Below, in pieces: positions 6,782 to 10,034 of a stretch of 10,034 nucleotides of DNA. Where the stretch lies: assembly GCA_013335425.1 (NCBI GenBank), contig JAAXVQ010000047.1, forward strand, positions 1 through 10,034, in the 5' to 3' direction. How positions within the stretch are numbered: position 1 is the first letter of the stretch; every line of letters starts with the position of its first letter. A program made the position numbers and the translations under genes. A model generated the notes under the pieces. The model saw only the letters and a program-made list of their open reading frames with translations, was not told the origin of the DNA and ran no database searches. Source of the DNA: Candidatus Firestoneibacteriota bacterium. Its GTDB lineage: Bacteria; Oederibacteriota; JAAXVQ01.

Positions 6782-6799
6782 CCGGGTCCATGTTAAAAT
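6770..6799 (+). promoter_or_regulatory. Possible sigma70-like promoter for the macro-domain gene
   Basis: TTGCGC (6770-6775) and TAAAAT (6794-6799, 5 of 6 bases of the -10 consensus) are 18 bp apart. They are 48 nt before the macro-gene ATG. The -35 box lies within the 3' arm of the preceding terminator. Confidence 0.42.
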
Positions 6800-6847
6800 G
6801 CACGCCTGCATGGCCCGCTGGGTTGCCCGGGAGGGACAAAAGCATTC

Positions 6848-7405
6848 ATGAATATTCTTGTAAATGAAACGCACATCATCGACCTGACCGGGGAAATGGC
6901 CAAGCAGCACGTTGACGCCTACGTTCATCCCACCAACAATTATCTTTGGTTTTCTTCCGAGGTTTCGGAAAGTCTGAAGCGCATCGCCGGCGAGTACATT
7001 GAAACCGCCGCCACCAATGCCGGGCCCATCGAAGTGGGGCAGGCGGTGATTGCGCCCCATGGACGCTTGAAGTGCAGATACCTGATTCACACCGCGGCCT
7101 GGGGGCAGGACATGATGACCAGCGAACTTAAGATCCGTCAAGCCGTGACCGCGGCTCTGGATTTGGCCGCTGCGCAGGGCTGCGTCAGTTTGGCCATCCC
7201 GGCCGTGGGTGCCAACATCGGCGGTTTTTCCATGCCCAACGCCGTGCAGGCCACGTTTCTCGCCATCTTGGAGCACTGCCAGCAGCGCACCTCTTTGCGC
7301 GAAATCCGGTTTTTAACCGCGGATAAAATAATGGAAAATTTGGTGGAGCGCCTGATGCAAACCGCGCTCCTGGCGATCCCGCCCGAACCGGGCGGCAGCG
7401 CATAG
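6848..7405 (+). CDS. Macro domain protein (ADP-ribose-binding family)
   Basis: A 185-residue single-domain protein. The fold pattern of macro domains is visible: an early strand and IIDLTGEMAKQHVDAYVHPTNNYL (equivalent to the GDIT...DAIVNAANN signature, with Asn30/Asn31), VSESLKRIAGEYIETAA, a strand with GQAVIAPHGRLKCRYLIHTA, the helix of ALDLAAAQGC, and SLAIPAVGANIGGFSMPNA, the phosphate-binding loop (117-132). Macro domains bind ADP-ribose, and many hydrolyse ADP-ribose from proteins or nucleic acids or act on O-acetyl-ADP-ribose. Whether this one is catalytic is unclear because the NAAN motif is changed to HPTN. The ribosome site GGGAGGG (6829-6835) is 12 nt from the ATG, slightly far. No NAD-dependent transferase or toxin is adjacent, so a DarTG-type antitoxin role has no support from context. 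Confidence 0.8.
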   Translation: MNILVNETHIIDLTGEMAKQHVDAYVHPTNNYLWFSSEVSESLKRIAGEYIETAATNAGPIEVGQAVIAPHGRLKCRYLIHTAAWGQDMMTSELKIRQAVTAALDLAAAQGCVSLAIPAVGANIGGFSMPNAVQATFLAILEHCQQRTSLREIRFLTADKIMENLVERLMQTALLAIPPEPGGSA

Positions 7406-7411
7406 GTTTTT

Positions 7412-7440
7412 AGCCCTTCGACAGGCTCGGGGACCGGGCA
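7412..7440. repeat. Intergenic hairpin repeat of the CCCTTCGACAGGCTC type ('PEPVEG' repeat)
   Basis: The stretch contains CCCTTCGACAGGCTCGGGG, which closely matches a short imperfect palindrome found scattered between genes in many bacterial genomes. When translated it gives the familiar 'PEPVEG' string (minus strand here: VPEPVEGLK). The arms CCC and GGG can pair, so a transcript would form a hairpin. It begins 7 nt after the macro gene stop. Its spread is thought to depend on REP-associated transposases in some genomes; none is visible here. It may also help end transcription of the macro gene. Confidence 0.65.
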
Positions 7441-7546
7441 GGTGAGGGAGCATGCATGCAAGGTTGTTTAAGGTCGGAAGTCTCGAGCCATATTTCGCCC
7501 ATACTCGAAAAATAATTTAAGCCTCAAGTTCCCAGGAGGGAAAAGC

Positions 7547-8929
7547 ATGGAAACCCGGATTATGCTGCCGCAAGCGGATTTGCCCACCCAATGGTACAAC
7601 ATCCAAGCGGATCTCGGTCGTCCCTGTCCGCCGCCGTTGCACCCTGTGACCAAACAAATATGCACGCCGGCGGATTTGGCGCCGATTTTCGGCATGGAGT
7701 TGCTGAAACAGGAAGTCAGCCAGGACCGTTGGATCGACATTCCCGAAGAGTTGCAGGACATCTATCGCCTGTGGCGCCCGACGCCCATGCAGCGCGCCCG
7801 CCGGCTGGAAAAATTGCTGGACACGCCGGCCAAGATTTATTTTAAAAACGAGAGCGTCTCCCCGGCAGGGTCGCACAAACCCAACAGCGCCGTGGCCCAG
7901 GTGTATTACAACAAGCAGCAGGGCATCAAACGCCTCACCACCGAGACCGGCGCCGGGCAGTGGGGATCGTCTTTGGCCATGGCCTGCAACCTCTTCGGCC
8001 TGGAATGCGTCATCTACATGGTCAAGTGCAGTTACAACCAGAAGCCCTACAGGCGCATTTTGATGGAAACCTGGCAGGGGAAGGTCATTCCCTCGCCTTC
8101 GCCCTTTACCGCTTCCGGGAGAAAGATCCTGGCCGAGAACCCCGACCATCCGGGTACGCTCGGGGTTGCGATTTCCGAAGCCGTGGAGGACGCGCTTTCC
8201 CGGGAGGACACGCGCTATACCCTGGGCAGCGTGCTCAACCACGTGATCCTGCACCAGACCATCATCGGACTGGAAGCCAAAAAGCAGATGGAACTGGCCG
8301 GAGATTACCCGGACGTGGTCATCGGCTGCGTGGGAGGCGGGAGCAATTTCTCCGGTTTCGCCTTTCCGTTTTTACAGGACAAACTGACGGGCAAGCAAAC
8401 CAAGACCCGCTTTGTGGCCGTGGAACCCGCGGCCTGCCCGACCATGACGCGCGGCAAGTATACCTGGGATTACGGCGACACGGCCAAAAGCGGCGCTCCG
8501 ATCGCCAAGATGCACACGCTCGGGCACACCTTCGTGCCCGACGCCATTCACGCCGGCGGGCTGCGCTACCACGGCAACTCGCCCCTGCTCTCGCTGATAT
8601 TGGACATGGGACTGGTTGAGCCCAAGGCCTACAACCAGAAAGCCTGCTTCGAGGCCGCGGTGCAGTTTGCCCGCACCGAGTGCATCCTGCCCGCGCCGGA
8701 GTCTTCGCATGCGCTGCGGGCCGCCGTGGACGAGGCCCTGCGCTGCAAGGCCGAGGGGCGCGCCGAGACCATCGTGTTCAACCTCTCGGGGCATGGGCAT
8801 TTTGACCTCAATGCCTACGAGAGTTACTTGACCGGCAAAATGGAAGACGTGCCCTTCGACGATGCCAAGCTCCAGGCGGCGCTCAACCAATGCCCGGAGG
8901 TCGACTCCAATTTGTGCGGAGGCTTTTAA
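7547..8929 (+). CDS. trpB: Tryptophan synthase beta chain, TrpB2 type
   Basis: A 460-residue PLP-dependent enzyme of the TrpB2 (TrpB-like) group, longer than the roughly 400-residue TrpB1 because of an N-terminal extension (QWYNIQADLGRPCPPPLHPVTK). It joins indole and L-serine to make L-tryptophan. Motifs: RPTPMQRARRLE (77-88), PAGSHKPNS with the PLP-binding Lys111, TETGAGQWGSS with the catalytic Glu133, GCVGGGSNF (PLP phosphate loop, 260-268), and SGHGHFD (414-420). The ribosome site AGGAGGG (7534-7540) sits 6 nt before the ATG. No trpA or other trp gene is in the window. TrpB2 genes often stand alone and are proposed to salvage indole rather than act with TrpA. It is followed 7 nt later by the NlpC/P60 gene, apparently by chance of operon layout. 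A serine deaminase activity cannot be excluded. Confidence 0.93.
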   Translation: METRIMLPQADLPTQWYNIQADLGRPCPPPLHPVTKQICTPADLAPIFGMELLKQEVSQDRWIDIPEELQDIYRLWRPTPMQRARRLEKLLDTPAKIYFKNESVSPAGSHKPNSAVAQVYYNKQQGIKRLTTETGAGQWGSSLAMACNLFGLECVIYMVKCSYNQKPYRRILMETWQGKVIPSPSPFTASGRKILAENPDHPGTLGVAISEAVEDALSREDTRYTLGSVLNHVILHQTIIGLEAKKQMELAGDYPDVVIGCVGGGSNFSGFAFPFLQDKLTGKQTKTRFVAVEPAACPTMTRGKYTWDYGDTAKSGAPIAKMHTLGHTFVPDAIHAGGLRYHGNSPLLSLILDMGLVEPKAYNQKACFEAAVQFARTECILPAPESSHALRAAVDEALRCKAEGRAETIVFNLSGHGHFDLNAYESYLTGKMEDVPFDDAKLQAALNQCPEVDSNLCGGF

Positions 8930-8936
8930 GCGGCGG

Positions 8937-9413
8937 TTGAACCGCTGGGCGTTTTGGAGCGCGGGGGCTTTATGGTTGGCCGGAGGGTTGAGCGGTTGCG
9001 CCACCCTGGTGATTCCTTCGCGCCCGGCGCCGGACGCCGAGAGGGCGGAAGCCGTGGTGCACGCGGCCAAAGCCCTTTTGGGAACGCCCTATCGTTTCGG
9101 CGGCAGCACCCCCCGCGGTTTCGATTGTTCGGGGTTCGTGCAATATGTCTTCAGGCAAGCGGCGGGTGTGCGTTTGCCCCGCAGCAGTCCGCAGCAATTT
9201 TCCGCCACGGCTCCCGTGCGCCTCGGGGAGGAACACCCTTCGGATTTGCTTTTTTGGAGCGTGGAACACGGCGGGCCTTCGCACGTGGGCATCTACCTGG
9301 GGCACGGTCAATTCATCCATGCGCCCGAAGCCGGTGATGTGGTAAAAATATCCGACGGCAACGCGCGTTATTGGCGCGACCATTTTTTAGGCGTGCGCCG
9401 GGCCTTGGAGTGA
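8937..9413 (+). CDS. NlpC/P60 family lipoprotein (putative peptidoglycan endopeptidase)
   Basis: A 158-residue protein if read from TTG 8937. NlpC/P60 enzymes cleave peptide links in peptidoglycan, commonly the D-Glu-diaminopimelate bond. The catalytic triad is visible: Cys64 in FDCSGFVQYVF, His116 in PSHVGIYLG and His128 in FIHAPEAG. GTPYRFGGSTPRG precedes the Cys as in the family, and LPRSSPQQF follows it. The start at TTG gives a compact lipoprotein signal (NRWAFWSAGALWLAGGLSGC, lipobox LSGC, Cys21), and it lies 7 nt after the trpB stop with GGAGG at 8918-8922, which is 14 nt upstream and long. The frame is also open to ATG 8862, but that start would put 25 extra, basic residues before the signal and overlap trpB by 68 nt. 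The protein is probably anchored to the envelope with a small E. coli Spr-like architecture. Confidence 0.85.
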   Translation: MNRWAFWSAGALWLAGGLSGCATLVIPSRPAPDAERAEAVVHAAKALLGTPYRFGGSTPRGFDCSGFVQYVFRQAAGVRLPRSSPQQFSATAPVRLGEEHPSDLLFWSVEHGGPSHVGIYLGHGQFIHAPEAGDVVKISDGNARYWRDHFLGVRRALE

Positions 9414-9419
9414 ATCACT

Positions 9420-9435
9420 CCGGGGCAAGCCCCGG
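9420..9435 (+). terminator. Strong hairpin after the NlpC/P60 gene
   Basis: A perfect inverted repeat CCGGGG-caag-CCCCGG lies 6 nt after the stop codon at 9413. There is no T-run behind it, so it may stop transcription with Rho or protect the 3' end rather than act as an intrinsic terminator. Confidence 0.42.
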
Positions 9436-9548
9436 GCAGCGGCTATCATCACGCGCGCCTGCTTTATGCTGTTGCCGGCGGCAGGGTAGGGACGGTCGCA
9501 AGGGCAAAAACGTCCGCAAGCCATCCTTGAAAAAGAGTTCCTAAAATC

Positions 9549-9668
9549 ATGACCCAGACAGCCAAGCGAAAACAGGTTTTCAGGCCGAGATTGATTCTCG
9601 CTTCCGTATCGCCGCGCCGGCAACAATTGTTGCGTCAGGCCGGTCTGACGCATAAAATCGTTCCCCCG
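9549..9668 (+). pseudogene. maf: 5' fragment of a Maf-family nucleotide pyrophosphatase
   Basis: From ATG 9549 the first 40 codons read as a Maf N-terminus: after a short basic lead (MTQTAKRKQVFRPR) comes LILASVSPRRQQLLRQAGL, the diagnostic 'LASxSPRR' nucleotide-binding motif, and then THKIVPP. Maf proteins are about 190-200 residues and hydrolyse non-canonical (d)NTPs to monophosphates in the cytoplasm. After about 9668 the expected continuation (around the conserved Glu of 'VDE') is absent, and the frame reads unrelated residues (RYAEGRPHGPLLDG...) to a stop at 9983. The gene is therefore broken here, most likely by a sequence misjoin rather than by mutation. The ribosome site is weak (AAAGAG, about 12 nt upstream). 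In the real genome an intact maf probably follows. Confidence 0.75.
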
Positions 9669-9674
9669 CGCTAT

Positions 9675-9812
9675 GCCGAAGGCCGGCCGCACGGTCCACT
9701 CCTGGACGGCCCGGTCGCCCACGGTGGTGACCTTGGCCGCCAGCACGTTGAGGCGGTTGAGCGACAGGACGCCGGCCACGAGGGAGAGCAGCCCGATGCG
9801 GTCCTGGGCGTC
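9675..9812 (-). pseudogene. Fragment resembling an ACT domain of GlnD ([protein-PII] uridylyltransferase)
   Basis: On the minus strand, 46 codons read DAQDRIGLLSLVAGVL, LNRLNVLAAKVTTVGD and AVQEWTVRPAFG. DRxGLL...VAGVLxLxxLxVxxA is the ACT-domain pattern at the end of GlnD, the PII uridylyl- or adenylyltransferase of nitrogen control. The wording (VAGVLSLNRL, VQEW.V.P) is most like actinobacterial GlnD as I remember it. Only a piece of one domain is present, without start, stop or catalytic nucleotidyltransferase part. Both edges run straight into unrelated sequence. It does not fit the Gram-negative gene set to the left. Confidence 0.5.
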
Positions 9813-9866
9813 GTTTTGGTCATCACGATTATCTTCTATGCCCTGCTCACCTGGGACCGGCGCCTG
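9813..9866. other. 54-bp segment of unknown origin between two gene fragments
   Basis: The segment fits neither neighbour. On the plus strand it codes VLVITIIFYALLTWDRRL, which looks like a membrane helix followed by positive residues, as in the last part of a transporter permease. On the minus strand it gives a polar, unrecognised string (QAPVPGEQGIEDNRDDQN). It could be the end of a third source gene; no family can be assigned from so short a piece. Confidence 0.35.
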
Positions 9867-9980
9867 CGCAGGCTCTTTGCCGGCCTCGGGGATGACCTCG
9901 GGGTAGAGGTTCACCATCCGAGCATCGGCGGCGTTTACGCTGCGCGCAACGTAAGACGAGCCCAGGATCGGCGTCTTCAT
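9867..9980 (-). pseudogene. N-terminal fragment of a phage structural protein (P22 gp10-like)
   Basis: The minus strand from ATG 9980-9978 reads 38 codons starting MKTPILGSSYVARSVNAADA and continuing RMVNLYPEVIPEAGKEPA. I recognise this as the conserved start of a tailed-phage protein often annotated as a packaged-DNA stabilisation or tail accessory protein (P22 gp10-like); the 'NAADARMVNLYPE' string is characteristic. The intact protein is several hundred residues. Here similarity ends near 9867. The start overlaps the stop of an upstream gene as TAATG, normal for phage operons, so this piece is probably genuine phage DNA of its own. Confidence 0.6.
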
Positions 9981-10034
9981 TAAAAGTTACCGGCGTAGAT
10001 GTTGTACCGATTGCGACGGGCGATGATGCTGTAC
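9980..10034 (-). CDS. C-terminal end of a phage gene upstream of the gp10-like fragment
   Basis: The minus strand from the right edge (frame starting at 10033) gives YSIIARRNRYNIYAGNF and a TAA stop at 9982-9980, overlapping the next ATG by one base. The rest lies beyond the window. By position next to a gp10-like gene it could be another head-tail protein, but 17 residues do not allow a family call. Confidence 0.4.
   Translation of the reverse strand, partial: YSIIARRNRYNIYAGNF

Noticed and set aside
7483..7508. TCGAG...CTCGA inverted repeat before trpB as an operator
   Set aside because: Only 5-bp arms with a 16-nt gap; no known operator pattern and no clear promoter boxes with proper spacing around it.
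7517..8254. Minus-strand ORF opposite trpB (and a similar one at 8372-9070)
   Set aside because: Both are antisense to conserved TrpB2 motifs and show no recognisable domain.
9387..9980. Single 197-residue minus-strand protein joining the phage, ACT and reverse Maf/NlpC spacer sequence
   Set aside because: Its parts match unrelated proteins with sharp edges, and the last third is simply antisense of maf and its upstream spacer.
9549..9983. 144-residue plus-strand novel protein
   Set aside because: Only the first 40 residues are Maf; the rest is mostly antisense to the GlnD-like and phage fragments.

Overview
The window is GC-rich DNA from a Gram-negative bacterium. Two genes support that: an Omp85-type outer-membrane barrel protein ending in Phe, and two lipoproteins with clear lipoboxes. 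Genes are densely packed on both strands with good Shine-Dalgarno sites, and several sigma70-like promoters have 17-18 bp spacing. Nothing fixes the phylum. The mix (MCP, patatin-Omp85 protein, TrpB2, an intergenic 'PEPVEG' type repeat) fits an uncultivated Gram-negative lineage or a deltaproteobacterium-like genome, but this is only an inference.

Layout. 1-424 (-) is the N-terminus of a methyl-accepting chemotaxis protein running off the left edge. 646-2892 (+) is a patatin phospholipase fused to a POTRA and beta barrel (type Vd secretion, PlpD-like). 3027-4581 (+) is a two-gene operon, acpS (holo-ACP synthase) then nagA (GlcNAc-6-P deacetylase), with its own promoter. On the minus strand, 6292 to 4463 reads a short-chain dehydrogenase and then mazG; the mazG 3' end overlaps the nagA 3' end by 119 bp. 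A compact divergent promoter region (6349-6426) drives the dehydrogenase leftwards and a small lipoprotein (6459-6725) rightwards. A terminator that overlaps the next promoter leads into a macro-domain protein (6848-7405). Then come a widespread-type intergenic hairpin repeat (7412-7440), a TrpB2-type tryptophan synthase beta chain (7547-8929) and a closely coupled NlpC/P60 lipoprotein (8937-9413).

The genes are mostly housekeeping or envelope functions: lipid and cofactor activation (AcpS), amino-sugar recycling (NagA), nucleotide-pool cleaning (MazG and the start of Maf), peptidoglycan cleavage (NlpC/P60) and an outer-membrane lipase. I see no defence or mobile system and no coherent novel multi-gene system.

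The most unusual stretch is the right end. From 9549 a Maf protein begins normally, but after about 40 codons the sequence switches to pieces that do not belong together: an ACT-domain fragment resembling actinobacterial GlnD (minus), a 54-bp segment of unknown origin, and the start of a phage gene plus the tail of the gene before it (minus, TAATG overlap). Four unrelated pieces within about 490 bp are best explained by a chimeric or misassembled contig end. Everything right of about 9668 should be treated as not belonging to this genome until shown otherwise.
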